Assembly (NCBI GenBank): GCA_029203105.1
Contig: CP119318.1
Span: 696,501-760,500, forward strand
Direction: 5' to 3'
DNA from: Candidatus Kaistia colombiensis
GTDB lineage: Bacteria > Pseudomonadota > Alphaproteobacteria > Rhizobiales > Kaistiaceae
Length of the DNA: 64,000 nucleotides
Shown: positions 10,129 through 21,174 of the stretch, piece after piece
How positions within the stretch are numbered: the stretch's first letter is position 1
How the letters are laid out: the number at the start of each line of letters is the position of its first letter
Notes under the pieces: model-generated
What the model saw: the letters and a program-made list of their open reading frames with translations, nothing else
Told to the model about the DNA's origin: nothing
Database searches by the model: none
Program-made: the position numbers and the translations under genes

Positions 10129-10823
10129 CCACTTCCGACCACGCGCTGCGGCGCGATTCCTTCTATGGCCGGCGCAAGGGACACAATCTCCGCGCCGGTC
10201 AGGCCGAAACGCTCGCCGAGGTTCTGGCGCGGCTGAGCGTTGACGTCTCCGGACCCACGCCGGCTGCCCTCTCGTCCCTGTTCGAAGCGCCGGTTGGCGA
10301 CGTCGTGCTCGAGATCGGTTTTGGCGGCGGCGAGCATCTCGTGCATAGGGCCACCACCGAGCCGACCGTTGGTCGCATCGGCGTCGAGCCGTTCGTCAAC
10401 GGCATGGCCAAGGCGGCCTCCGCCATCCACGCCGGCGAATTGGCGAACGTCCGCCTGTTCGACCGCGACGCGGCCGAGCTGCTCGACTGGCTGCCGCCGG
10501 CGAGCCTCGCCGCGATCGATCTGCTCTATCCCGATCCCTGGCCGAAGTTCCGGCATTGGAAGCGCCGCTTCGTTTCCGAGAAGAATCTGACGCGCTTTGC
10601 CCGCGTGCTGCGTCCCGGCGGATTGTTCCGCTTCGCCTCCGACATCGAGTCCTATGTCGAGTGGACGCTTCTGCACGTGCGCGATCACGCCGAATTCACC
10701 TGGACGGCGCGCGATGCGGATGACTGGCGCAAGCCCTGGGCCGGCTGGCCCGGCACGCGCTACGAGCAGAAGGCATTTCGCGAGGGCCGGCAGGGGCATT
10801 ATCTGACGTTCCAGCGCCGCTGA
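10125..10823 (+). CDS. trmB: TrmB, tRNA (guanine-N7-)-methyltransferase
   Basis: A 232-residue SAM-dependent methyltransferase that forms m7G46 in tRNA. The SAM-binding motif I is EIGFGGGEH and the catalytic/substrate block is YPDPWPKFRHWKRRF. The start is a GTG overlapping the metK stop, giving a metK-trmB operon. The start region (DSFYGRRKGHNLRAGQ) matches the family N-terminus. Confidence 0.95.
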
Positions 10824-10900
10824 ACGGCGCCGACGCGCGGTCGCTCGCCCCCGCCTGGGCCGTCGCCCGCCATCCGACGGGCCGATCAAGCCACTTTTGC

Positions 10901-10928
10901 TTGCATTCGCCCGCCCGTGGGCCTATAC
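10901..10928 (+). promoter_or_regulatory. Candidate promoter of the rimP-nusA-infB operon
   Basis: TTGCAT (10901-10906) and CTATAC (10923-10928) are separated by 16 bases, close to the alphaproteobacterial housekeeping consensus. The site lies in the 199-base gap between trmB and rimP, about 95 bases ahead of the chosen rimP start, and would drive the large downstream operon. Confidence 0.5.
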
Positions 10929-11022
10929 GCCTGTCATTCATCTCAAACGATCGGTCGTAAGAGAGAGTGGACCCCCGGGCCCGCTCGGGCCGGACGCACC
11001 CTACGAGATCCTTGATCGGAGC

Positions 11023-11637
11023 ATGCCTTTGGCGGACGTCGCCCTGGAAAACGAAGCACGCATTGTCACCGAGACGGGGCTCGACGCCCGCGTCGCGGAG
11101 ATCGTCGAACCCATCATTGACGGGCTCGGCTATCGTCTGGTGCGCGTCAAGATTTCCAGCCGCAACGGCCAGACGCTGCAGATCATGGCCGAGCGTCCCG
11201 ACGGCTCGATGACGGTGGAAGATTGCGGCATCATCAGCCGCAACATCTCGCCCGCCCTCGACGTCGAGGATCCGGTCACGAGCGCCTACCATCTCGAGGT
11301 CTCGTCGCCCGGCATCGACCGCCCGCTCGTTCGCCGCACCGATTTCGTGCGCTGGGCCGGCCACGAGGCCAAGATCGAGCTGAGCGCACCCATCGAGGGC
11401 CGCAAGCGCTATCGCGGCATCTTGATCGGCCTCGACGGCGACGCGACGGGCGTCAAGCTCGAGGATGCGCCGGAGGGCGCGCCGGACCGGGTCTGGCTGC
11501 CGCTTGATGCGATCTCCGATGCCAGGCTGGTCATGACCGACGCCTTGGTCGCCGAGACGCTGCGTGAAGCGAAGCGGCAGCGCCCGGACGACGACATCGA
11601 CGACAACGATTTAACAGACGAGACCAGCGACGCTTGA
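11023..11637 (+). CDS. rimP: RimP, ribosome maturation factor
   Basis: A 204-residue protein of the RimP (YhbC/DUF150) family, needed for 30S subunit maturation. The N-terminal alpha/beta domain includes VSSPGIDRPL and is followed by an SH3-like C-terminal domain. The acidic tail DDDIDDNDLTDET is common in alphaproteobacterial versions. The frame is open further upstream to 10897, but that stretch overlaps the candidate promoter and lacks family similarity, so the ATG at 11023 is preferred. It is the first gene of the rimP-nusA-ylxR-infB-rbfA-truB cluster. Confidence 0.93.
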   Translation: MPLADVALENEARIVTETGLDARVAEIVEPIIDGLGYRLVRVKISSRNGQTLQIMAERPDGSMTVEDCGIISRNISPALDVEDPVTSAYHLEVSSPGIDRPLVRRTDFVRWAGHEAKIELSAPIEGRKRYRGILIGLDGDATGVKLEDAPEGAPDRVWLPLDAISDARLVMTDALVAETLREAKRQRPDDDIDDNDLTDETSDA

Positions 11638-11679
11638 TCGCGACGCCGTCATCAGGTTCAGGTTAACGGAGACAGGACG

Positions 11680-13281
11680 ATGGCAGTCAGCGCCAACCGC
11701 CTCGAACTTCTGCAGATTGCCGACGCGGTCGCCCGCGAGAAGGTGATCGATCGGCAGATCGTGATCGCCGCCATGGAAGATGCGATCCAGAAGGCGGCCC
11801 GCTCGCGTTACGGTTCGGAGACCGACGTGCGCGCCGAGATCAACCCGAAGACGGGTGAGATCCGGCTGCAGCGCCTGCTGCAGGTTGTCGATCATGTCGA
11901 GAACCCGGCCATCGAGATCTCCCTCGATTTGGCGACCGACCAGAACCCGGCCGCCCGCGTCGGCGATTACATCGCCGAAGCGCTGCCGCCGATGGATTTC
12001 GGCCGGATCGCGGCGCAGTCGGCCAAGCAGGTCATCGTGCAGAAGGTCCGCGAGGCCGAGCGCGATCGCCAGTTCGACGAGTTCAAGGATCGCATCGGCG
12101 AGATCATCAACGGTTCGGTCAAGCGTGTCGAATACGGCAATGTGATCGTCGATCTCGGCCGCGGCGAAGGCATTGTCCGCCGCGACGAGATGATTCCGCG
12201 CGAAGCCTTCCGCTATGGCGACCGCATCCGCGCCTATGTCTACGATGTGCGTCGCGAACAGCGCGGTCCGCAGATCTTCCTGTCGCGCACCCATCCGCAG
12301 TTCATGGCGAAGCTGTTCGCCCAGGAAGTGCCGGAAATCTATGACGGCATCATCGAGGTGAAGTCGGTTGCCCGTGATCCGGGTTCGCGCGCCAAGATGG
12401 CCGTGATCTCGCGCGACAGCTCGATCGATCCGGTCGGCGCCTGCGTTGGTATGCGCGGCAGCCGTGTTCAGGCCGTCGTCAACGAGCTTCAGGGCGAGAA
12501 GATCGACATTATTCCGTGGTCGCAGGACGCTGCCACCTTCATCGTCAACGCGCTGCAGCCGGCGGAAGTCGCCAAGGTCGTGCTCGACGAGGAAGCCTCG
12601 CGTATTGAAGTTGTCGTCCCGGATGACCAACTATCTCTTGCGATCGGTCGTCGCGGCCAGAATGTCCGCCTCGCATCGCAGCTGACGGGTTGGGATATCG
12701 ATATCCTGACCGAGCAGGAAGAATCCGAGCGTCGCCAGAAGGAATTCCAGGAACGTTCAGCGCTGTTCAACACGGCGCTCGATGCTGATGAGGTTGTCGG
12801 CCAGCTTCTTGCCTCCGAAGGTTTTGCCTCGCTCGAGGAAATCGCCTTTGTCGAACCGGACGAACTGGCTTCGATCGAGGGCTTTGACGACGAGACCGCG
12901 GCGGAGTTGCAGCAGCGGGCGCGCGACTATCTCGACAAGCTCGAATCCGAGCATGACGAGGAGCGCAAGGCGCTCGGCGTCTCCGACGAGCTCAAGGAAA
13001 TTCCGGGCCTCACGAGTTCGATGCTCGTCGCGCTCGGCAAGGACAGCGTCAAGACGATCGAGGATTTCGCCGGTTATGTGCCGGATGACCTGGTCGGCTG
13101 GGCGGAACGGAACGAAGGCGAGACCACGCGCCATGGCGGCGTGCTCGACGGCTTCAGCCTGAGCCGCAGCGACGCCGAGAACATGATCATGACGGCACGC
13201 GTCAAGGCTGGCTGGATCACCGAGGACGAAGCCGCTGCCGAGCAGGAAGCGAACGCCGCCGGTGAAGAGGCCGAGGCCTGA
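11680..13281 (+). CDS. nusA: NusA, transcription termination/antitermination factor
   Basis: A 533-residue NusA. The N-terminal RNA-polymerase-binding domain (about 1-125) is followed by an S1 domain (about 135-200) and two KH domains (about 205-350, including VGACVGMRGSRVQAV and LSLAIGRRGQNVRLAS). The C-terminal half contains helix-hairpin-helix AR-like repeats and an acidic tail. NusA modulates pausing, intrinsic termination and rRNA antitermination. The gene ends inside the start of the next gene (20-base overlap), so translation is coupled. Confidence 0.97.
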   Translation: MAVSANRLELLQIADAVAREKVIDRQIVIAAMEDAIQKAARSRYGSETDVRAEINPKTGEIRLQRLLQVVDHVENPAIEISLDLATDQNPAARVGDYIAEALPPMDFGRIAAQSAKQVIVQKVREAERDRQFDEFKDRIGEIINGSVKRVEYGNVIVDLGRGEGIVRRDEMIPREAFRYGDRIRAYVYDVRREQRGPQIFLSRTHPQFMAKLFAQEVPEIYDGIIEVKSVARDPGSRAKMAVISRDSSIDPVGACVGMRGSRVQAVVNELQGEKIDIIPWSQDAATFIVNALQPAEVAKVVLDEEASRIEVVVPDDQLSLAIGRRGQNVRLASQLTGWDIDILTEQEESERRQKEFQERSALFNTALDADEVVGQLLASEGFASLEEIAFVEPDELASIEGFDDETAAELQQRARDYLDKLESEHDEERKALGVSDELKEIPGLTSSMLVALGKDSVKTIEDFAGYVPDDLVGWAERNEGETTRHGGVLDGFSLSRSDAENMIMTARVKAGWITEDEAAAEQEANAAGEEAEA

Positions 13282-14014
13282 GGCGTTCGGACCGCGGAGA
13301 GAAGTTTTGCCGCGCAAGAGCGAACCGACGACACGAAGCTGCATCGTCACGCGAGAGACGATGCCAACTGAGGCACTGATCCGGTTCGTCCTCGACCCGG
13401 AAGGCAAGGTGGTTCCGGATCTCCGGCATCGTTTGCCGGGCCGGGGCGTCTGGATTACCGCCCGCGCCGACATGGTGGCGCTGGCGGAAAAGAAGCGGCT
13501 ATTCGCCCGCGGCTTCAAGCAGGAAGTCGTGGTCGAGCCCGGATTGGCCGGCCGCATCGAGACTCTGTTGGAGGATTCGGCCCTTCAGGCCCTGTCCTTC
13601 GCACGCAAGGCCGGCGAGATTGTCACCGGCTTCGCCAAGGTCGAGACGGCGATTGCCCGCGATGGGGTCGCCGGTATTGTGCAGGCGAAAGAGGCGGCCG
13701 AGGATGGCCGTTCGAAGATCGACGCGGCTCTGAAACGTCGCTTCGGAAGGGCCGGCGCGGTTCCTGTCATCCGTATGTTCCGATCGGAGCAATTGGATTT
13801 GGCATTGGGCCGGTCAAATGTGATACATGCTGCTCTGCTCGTGGGCCGGGCGAGCGAAAATGTGATAGAGCGTGTCGCCGCGCTCGCCTGTTTTCTGGGT
13901 GAAGACGGGCTCGTTGCTATTGGCGATGACGTTGGCGCGATCGACGCGCCGCAAGTGCGTGAACCGAACGTGTCGGCAATGGCCGAAGACCCGTCAGGAC
14001 AGAAGACCGAATGA
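13262..14014 (+). CDS. RNA-binding protein, YlxR (DUF448) plus L7Ae-like domain
   Basis: A 250-residue two-domain protein. The YlxR/DUF448 domain (about residues 24-90) has the RSCIVTRE and PGRGVWIT motifs. A ribosomal L7Ae/L30e-like domain (about 100-200) has ALSFARKAGEIVTGF. This YlxR-L7Ae fusion between nusA and infB is standard in alphaproteobacteria. YlxR has been proposed to act on RNase P or as a nucleoid-associated regulator; the function here is inferred. The GTG start at 13262 lies within nusA; later alternative starts before RSCIV cannot be excluded. Confidence 0.88.
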   Translation: MKRPRPEAFGPRREVLPRKSEPTTRSCIVTRETMPTEALIRFVLDPEGKVVPDLRHRLPGRGVWITARADMVALAEKKRLFARGFKQEVVVEPGLAGRIETLLEDSALQALSFARKAGEIVTGFAKVETAIARDGVAGIVQAKEAAEDGRSKIDAALKRRFGRAGAVPVIRMFRSEQLDLALGRSNVIHAALLVGRASENVIERVAALACFLGEDGLVAIGDDVGAIDAPQVREPNVSAMAEDPSGQKTE

Positions 14015-16704
14015 ACGATACGAACAATAGCGGCGACAAGGATCTTGGCGGCGCGAAGAAGACACTGAGCCTCAAGGGCCGCGATCCGGAGCGCGGTACC
14101 GTGCGCCAGAGCTTTTCGCATGGCCGGACCAACACCGTTGTCGTCGAGAAGAAGAAGCGGGTTCTGATGCATGGCAAGGCCGAGCCGACCTCGGCAGCGC
14201 CGGTTGCCCCGCGTCCGTCGCCGGCTCCTTCTCCGACCTCGTCGGTGAAGCCGATCCAGTCTTCGGCGCCGTCGCGCCAGGCTCCGGCGGCACCGACCCA
14301 GTCACCGCGCCCGCAGGGCGGCCGTTCCGGCATGGTGTTGCGCCAGCTCTCCGCCGACGAGCTCGATGCCCGCGCCAAGGCGCTGGCCGACGCTGTCGTT
14401 CGGGACGCCGAGGAGCGCCGCCAGGCCGAGATCGACGCGATCCGTCGCGCCGAAGAGGAAGTGCGTCTCGCCAAGGAGCGGGAAGAGGCAGCCAAGCGCC
14501 AGGCCGAGGAAGATGCTCGCCGTGCCGCCGAGGCAGCCCTCCGCGAAAAGACCGAGGACGCAGCTCGTCGCCGTCAGAGCGAGACCCCGGCTCCGGCCCG
14601 TCAGCCCGCGGCTGCCCAGCCCGCCGCTCGCCCGGCCGCGCCGACGCAGCGCGATCCCAACGCGACCGAAAAGCCGGTGCAGCGCACCTCCGCGCCGGGC
14701 GCTCGTCCTGCCGGCCGTGGCGCCGACGAGGAGGACCGCTCGGGCGGCCTCCGCCCGTCGACCGCCAAGCGTCCGAAGGCCGTCGATCCGAAGCCGGTCA
14801 AGAAGGAAGACAGCGGCCCGCGTGGTCGCCTGACGCTTTCCAATGCGCTGAACGATTCCGAGCGCGAGCGTTCGCTGGCCTCGGTTCGCCGTCGCCGCGA
14901 GCGTGAGCGCAATCGTCACATGTCGCAGGGCCCGCGCGAGAAGGTCTCTCGCGAAGTCATCCTGCCGGAGACGATCTCGATCGGCGATCTCGCCAATCGT
15001 ATGGCCGAACGCGCCGTCGACGTGATCAAGTTCCTGATGAAGCAGGGCCAGTTGCTCAAGGCAACCGACGTGATCGACGCCGATATGGCGCAGATCATCG
15101 CCGAGGACATGGGCCACACGGTTCGCCGCGTCGCCGATTCCGACGTCGAGGAAGGCCTGTTCGCGACGAATGACGAGCCGGGCGAACTCGTCAGCCGCGC
15201 CCCGGTCGTCACGATCATGGGCCATGTCGATCACGGCAAAACGTCGCTGCTCGACGCGATCCGCAAGACCAATGTGCAGACGGGCGAGGCCGGTGGCATC
15301 ACCCAGCATATCGGCGCCTACCAGGTCGAGCAGAACGGCCACAAGATCACCTTCATCGACACCCCGGGCCACGCTGCCTTCACGGCGATGCGTTCCCGTG
15401 GCGCCAAGTCGACCGATATCGTGATCCTGGTCGTCGCCGCCGATGACGGCGTGATGCCGCAGACGATCGAGGCGATCAACCATGCCCGCGCCGCCAAGGT
15501 GCCGGTCATCGTGGCGATCAACAAGATCGACAAGCCCTCTGCAGACCCGACCCGGGTCCGCACCGAGCTGCTGCAGCACGAGATCTTCGTCGAGACGATG
15601 GGCGGCGAGACGCTGGACGTCGAAGTGTCGGCCAAGACCGGCGAGAACCTCGACAAGCTGCTCGAGACCATCCTGCTGCAGTCGGAAGTGCTCGATCTCA
15701 AGGCCGATCCGAAGGCCACGGCCGAAGGTACGGTGATCGAGGCGAAGCTCGACAAGGGCCGCGGCCCGGTCGCGACCGTCCTCGTCCAGCGCGGTACGCT
15801 GCGTCCGGGCGACATCGTCGTCGCCGGTTCGGAGTGGGGCCGCGTCCGCGCGCTCCTCAACGATCGCGGCACCGCGATGACCGAGGCTGAGCCGTCTACC
15901 CCGGTCGAGGTCCTGGGCTTCCAGGGCGCGCCGGCCGCCGGCGACCGCTTCGCCGTCGTCGAGAACGAAGCGCGTGCCCGCGAGATCGCGGACTACCGCG
16001 CCCGCCAGAAGCGCGAGAAGGCAGTGGCCCGTCAGACGACGGCCCGCGGCTCGCTCGCCGAGATGATGAACCAGCGTCAGAGCGCCGGCCTCAAGGAATT
16101 CCCGCTCGTCATCAAGGGTGACGTGCAGGGCTCCGTCGAGGCGATCGCCGGTGCGCTGGAAGCGCTCGGCACCGACGAGGTGCAGGCCCGCATCATCCTG
16201 TCCGGCGTCGGTGGCGTCACGGAGTCCGATGTCACGCTGGCCGCGACCTCGAACGCTGCGATCATCGGCTTCAACGTCCGCGCCAACAAGCAGGCGCGCG
16301 ATGTGGCCGACCGCGAGGGCATCGAGATCCGCTACTACAACATCATCTACGACCTCGTGGATGACGTGAAGGCAGCGATGTCCGGCCTGCTCACGCCCGA
16401 GCGGCGCGAGACGATGCTCGGCAATGCCGAGATCCTGGAGGTGTTCCACATCTCCAAGGTCGGCAAGGTCGCGGGTTGCCGCGTCACCGACGGCACGGTC
16501 GAGCGCGGCGCCAATGTCCGCCTCATCCGCGACAACGTCGTCGTCCACGAAGGCAAGCTGTCGACGCTCAAGCGCTTCAAGGACGAGGTCAAGGAAGTGC
16601 CGGCGGGCCAGGAATGCGGCATGGCCTTCGAGAAGTACGAAGACATGCGCGCCGGCGACATCATCGAGTGCTACCGCGTCGAGGAAATCAAGCGGTCGCT
16701 CTGA
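14011..16704 (+). CDS. infB: InfB, translation initiation factor IF-2
   Basis: An 897-residue IF-2. A long, low-complexity N-terminal region rich in Pro/Ala and charged residues includes a predicted coiled coil at about residues 105-190. It precedes an IF2_N-type segment (about 310-360) and the GTPase domain, which has GHVDHGKT at residues 404-411, DTPGH and NKID. The C-terminal C1/C2 domains bind initiator tRNA. IF-2 delivers fMet-tRNA to the 30S subunit. The start overlaps the previous stop (ATGA). Confidence 0.97.
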   Translation: MNDTNNSGDKDLGGAKKTLSLKGRDPERGTVRQSFSHGRTNTVVVEKKKRVLMHGKAEPTSAAPVAPRPSPAPSPTSSVKPIQSSAPSRQAPAAPTQSPRPQGGRSGMVLRQLSADELDARAKALADAVVRDAEERRQAEIDAIRRAEEEVRLAKEREEAAKRQAEEDARRAAEAALREKTEDAARRRQSETPAPARQPAAAQPAARPAAPTQRDPNATEKPVQRTSAPGARPAGRGADEEDRSGGLRPSTAKRPKAVDPKPVKKEDSGPRGRLTLSNALNDSERERSLASVRRRRERERNRHMSQGPREKVSREVILPETISIGDLANRMAERAVDVIKFLMKQGQLLKATDVIDADMAQIIAEDMGHTVRRVADSDVEEGLFATNDEPGELVSRAPVVTIMGHVDHGKTSLLDAIRKTNVQTGEAGGITQHIGAYQVEQNGHKITFIDTPGHAAFTAMRSRGAKSTDIVILVVAADDGVMPQTIEAINHARAAKVPVIVAINKIDKPSADPTRVRTELLQHEIFVETMGGETLDVEVSAKTGENLDKLLETILLQSEVLDLKADPKATAEGTVIEAKLDKGRGPVATVLVQRGTLRPGDIVVAGSEWGRVRALLNDRGTAMTEAEPSTPVEVLGFQGAPAAGDRFAVVENEARAREIADYRARQKREKAVARQTTARGSLAEMMNQRQSAGLKEFPLVIKGDVQGSVEAIAGALEALGTDEVQARIILSGVGGVTESDVTLAATSNAAIIGFNVRANKQARDVADREGIEIRYYNIIYDLVDDVKAAMSGLLTPERRETMLGNAEILEVFHISKVGKVAGCRVTDGTVERGANVRLIRDNVVVHEGKLSTLKRFKDEVKEVPAGQECGMAFEKYEDMRAGDIIECYRVEEIKRSL

Positions 16705-16734
16705 TAGCGGTCGTCTCGATATCGAAGACCTGGT

Positions 16735-16765
16735 GATGAACGCGGCCGTCTCGGTCGCGTTCATC
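16735..16765 (+). terminator. Terminator-like hairpin between infB and rbfA
   Basis: GATGAACGCG (16735-16744) pairs perfectly with CGCGTTCATC (16756-16765), followed by CCCGTTTC rather than a clean T-run. It lies in the 163-base infB-rbfA gap and could act as a partial terminator or an RNA-processing site that lowers expression of rbfA-truB relative to infB. Confidence 0.4.
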
Positions 16766-16867
16766 CCGTTTCAGAAGTTCGGCCGGACGGATGTCGCGGC
16801 CTGAGGCGGATCCGTCGTTACAATGGACCGCACGCGCCGCTCGACGGCGCGATGGAGTATTTCCGAA

Positions 16868-17302
16868 ATGGCCAGAACGGCTGCCAATGGTAAGAAGATC
16901 GGCGTCGCGGGCCAGCGCCAGCTCCGCGTCGGCGAACTGGTGCGACATGCCCTGTCCGAGGTGCTTTCGCGCGGTGATCTGAACGAGATCGCGCTCGACG
17001 GCGTCATTGTCACGGTCCCGGAAGTCCGGGTCTCGAACGACCTGAAGATGGCGACCTGCTATATCATGCCGCTCGGCGGCGAGCATGGCGACGCCGTGGT
17101 CGCCGCGCTCGACCAGCACCGCAAGTATCTGCGCGGCGAGGTTTCGCGCCGGATCGACCTGAAATTTGCCGTCGACCTCAAGTTCGTGCTCGACAAGTCC
17201 TTCGCCGAGGCCGCGAAGATCGATGCGCTGCTGCGCCACGATCCGGTCGTCCGCCAGGACATCGAGACGGCATCGCGCGACGACGTCACCGACGAAGAGT
17301 AG
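16868..17302 (+). CDS. rbfA: RbfA, 30S ribosome-binding factor A
   Basis: A small KH-fold protein (144 residues) that binds the 16S rRNA 5' helix during 30S maturation and cold adaptation. The family pattern is clear: QRQLRVGELVRHALSEVLSR near the N-terminus and the VSNDLKMATCYIMPLGG strand. The same frame contains an earlier ATG at 16823, but GGAG ten bases before 16868 and the family N-terminus favour the later start. It lies between infB and truB, four bases before the truB start codon. Confidence 0.92.
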   Translation: MARTAANGKKIGVAGQRQLRVGELVRHALSEVLSRGDLNEIALDGVIVTVPEVRVSNDLKMATCYIMPLGGEHGDAVVAALDQHRKYLRGEVSRRIDLKFAVDLKFVLDKSFAEAAKIDALLRHDPVVRQDIETASRDDVTDEE

Positions 17303-17305
17303 ATC

Positions 17306-18229
17306 ATGGGCCAACGCCAGAAGAAGGGCCGGCCGGTTTCCGGCTGGCTCAGCCTCGACAAGCCGCTGGGCATGACCTCGACCCAGGCCGTCTCCGTGGT
17401 GAAGCGGCTGTTCGGCGCGCAGAAGGCCGGCCATGCCGGCACGCTCGACCCGCTCGCCACCGGCTGCCTGCCGATCGCGCTCGGCGAGGCGACCAAGACG
17501 GTGCCGTTCATCATGGACGGTCGCAAGATCTATGGCTTCACCGTGCGTTGGGGCGAGGAGACCCGCACCGACGACGCCGAAGGCCAGCCGGTCGCCACCT
17601 CGGACGTCCGTCCGACGCGCGCGGCGATCGAGGCGATCCTGCCCGAATTCACCGGCGAGATCATGCAGGTGCCGCCCGCCTTCTCGGCCATCAAGATCGA
17701 GGGCGAGCGCGCCTATGATCTGGCGCGGGAGGGCGAGGACGTCGTCCTCGAGGCACGGCCGATCCAGATCCACCGGCTCGATCTCATCGACATGCCGGAC
17801 GAGCACACCGCCGTCTTCTCGGCCGAATGCGGCAAGGGCACCTATGTCCGCGCGATTGCCCGCGACATGGCGCGGGCGCTCGGCACGCGCGGTCACGTCG
17901 TCGGCCTTCGCCGCCTGCTGGTTGGTCCGTTCGACGAGGCCTCGATGGTCAAGCTCGACGATCTGCGCGCGGCGCAGGAAGAGGGCGGGGCGGAAGGCTG
18001 CGACGCGCATCTCGATCCCGTCGAGTTCGCGCTTGGCGAGCTGGCCGAGGTGCGGCTTTCCGAAACCGACGCCGTCCGGCTTCGCAACGGCCAGAGCGTG
18101 CTGCTGCGCGGCCGCGATGCGCCTGCCAATGGCGAGACGGTGTTCGCCACCGTCGCCGGAACGCTGATTGCGATCGGTGAAGTCGAGCGCGGCGAATTCC
18201 ATCCCTCACGCGTTTTCGTCGGCGCGTGA
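17306..18229 (+). CDS. truB: TruB, tRNA pseudouridine(55) synthase
   Basis: A 307-residue pseudouridine synthase that modifies U55 in the T-loop of tRNAs. The catalytic aspartate is Asp48 in GTLDPLATG. Other family segments are PPAFSAIKIEGERAYD and the CGKGTYVRAIARDM block. A C-terminal PUA-like region completes the protein. It is preceded by rbfA and followed by rpsO, as in E. coli. Confidence 0.97.
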   Translation: MGQRQKKGRPVSGWLSLDKPLGMTSTQAVSVVKRLFGAQKAGHAGTLDPLATGCLPIALGEATKTVPFIMDGRKIYGFTVRWGEETRTDDAEGQPVATSDVRPTRAAIEAILPEFTGEIMQVPPAFSAIKIEGERAYDLAREGEDVVLEARPIQIHRLDLIDMPDEHTAVFSAECGKGTYVRAIARDMARALGTRGHVVGLRRLLVGPFDEASMVKLDDLRAAQEEGGAEGCDAHLDPVEFALGELAEVRLSETDAVRLRNGQSVLLRGRDAPANGETVFATVAGTLIAIGEVERGEFHPSRVFVGA

Positions 18230-18290
18230 GCCGACGCCACGGAACTTTCCGCTGGCTATTAAAGCCCGTTTCGGCCATATAGGCCGCGCT

Positions 18291-18314
18291 CCCGGACGGT
18301 TTTCACCGTCCGGG
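18291..18314 (+). other. Perfect hairpin in the rpsO leader
   Basis: CCCGGACGG (18291-18299) and CCGTCCGGG (18306-18314) form a 9-bp GC-rich stem with a TTTTCA loop. No T-run follows, so it is unlikely to be a simple terminator. It lies in the 266-base truB-rpsO gap and is a candidate structural element of an S15 autoregulatory leader or an RNase processing site. Confidence 0.45.
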
Positions 18315-18495
18315 CGAAGTCGCTTGGAGCGGCGACCGTGCTGGACGACATCCCGGCACTGGCCGTCGAACGAGCGGCGACCGTGATGGCCTCGGCCATC
18401 CGGGGACGTCGAGACCGACCTGCCATCCGGCGTTCGGTCGAACCACAAATTGCCGGCAACCATGCCGGGACTAGAGCCCAGGAAAGGGATAACCG

Positions 18496-18765
18496 ATGTC
18501 GATCACAGCTGCCCGCAAGGCGGAACTGATCAAGGAATACGGTACCGTCGAGAACGATACCGGCTCTCCGGAAGTGCAGGTTGCAGTGCTCACCGAGCGG
18601 ATTGTCAACCTGACCGAGCACTTCAAGGGTCACACCAAGGACAATCATTCGCGTCGCGGCCTCCTCAAGATGGTCAGCCAGCGTCGCAGTCAGCTCGACT
18701 ATCTGAAGAAGACGGACGAGCAGCGCTACAAGACGCTCATCGAGCGCCTCGGCCTGCGTCGCTGA
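18496..18765 (+). CDS. rpsO: RpsO, 30S ribosomal protein S15
   Basis: An 89-residue S15, the normal length. The conserved rRNA-binding region NDTGSPEVQVAVLTERIVNLT and the DNHSRRGLLKMVSQRR segment (H-S-R-R-G) are intact. S15 nucleates the 16S central domain by binding the helix 20/21/22 junction. It is followed 193 bases later by pnp, the classic rpsO-pnp pair. Confidence 0.98.
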   Translation: MSITAARKAELIKEYGTVENDTGSPEVQVAVLTERIVNLTEHFKGHTKDNHSRRGLLKMVSQRRSQLDYLKKTDEQRYKTLIERLGLRR

Positions 18766-18806
18766 GACAGGCGGGCCCTAGGCCTGCCTCCAAAGACGCC
18801 TGTACG

Positions 18807-18831
18807 GCGCGGCGGCATGGGGCTGCCGCGC
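18807..18831 (+). other. Hairpin in the pnp leader
   Basis: GCGCGGC (18807-18813) and GCCGCGC (18825-18831) form a 7-bp stem with an 11-base loop in the rpsO-pnp intercistronic region. In E. coli this region forms a structure cleaved by RNase III for PNPase autoregulation. The same role here is only an inference from position. Confidence 0.35.
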
Positions 18832-18958
18832 GAATTGCCCGCGGATCAGCGGTCGAGCCATGGCAGGATCGCCGGATGCTTTTTCTCGCAAGGTCGAAAG
18901 CCTCTAGCCGTCTTGCTCATGGCTCTTTTGGCGCATCCGCGCAGGAAAGGAATTAGCC

Positions 18959-21091
<2,133 letters not shown>

Positions 21092-21114
21092 TCGCCGCCG
21101 CTTCCGCGAAACGA

Positions 21115-21148
21115 AGAAAGGCCCGGCGAGCAATCGCCGGGCCTTTCT
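21115..21148 (+). terminator. Intrinsic terminator after pnp
   Basis: AGAAAGGCCCGGCGA (21115-21129) and TCGCCGGGCCTTTCT (21134-21148) form a perfect 15-bp stem with a GCAA tetraloop. The T-rich end CTTTCTGTTG follows the stem. It begins 24 bases after the pnp stop and also faces the convergent grpB-like gene, so it may work in both directions. Confidence 0.9.
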
Positions 21149-21174
21149 GTTGGGTCAAATGCGGCGCGCGGGAA

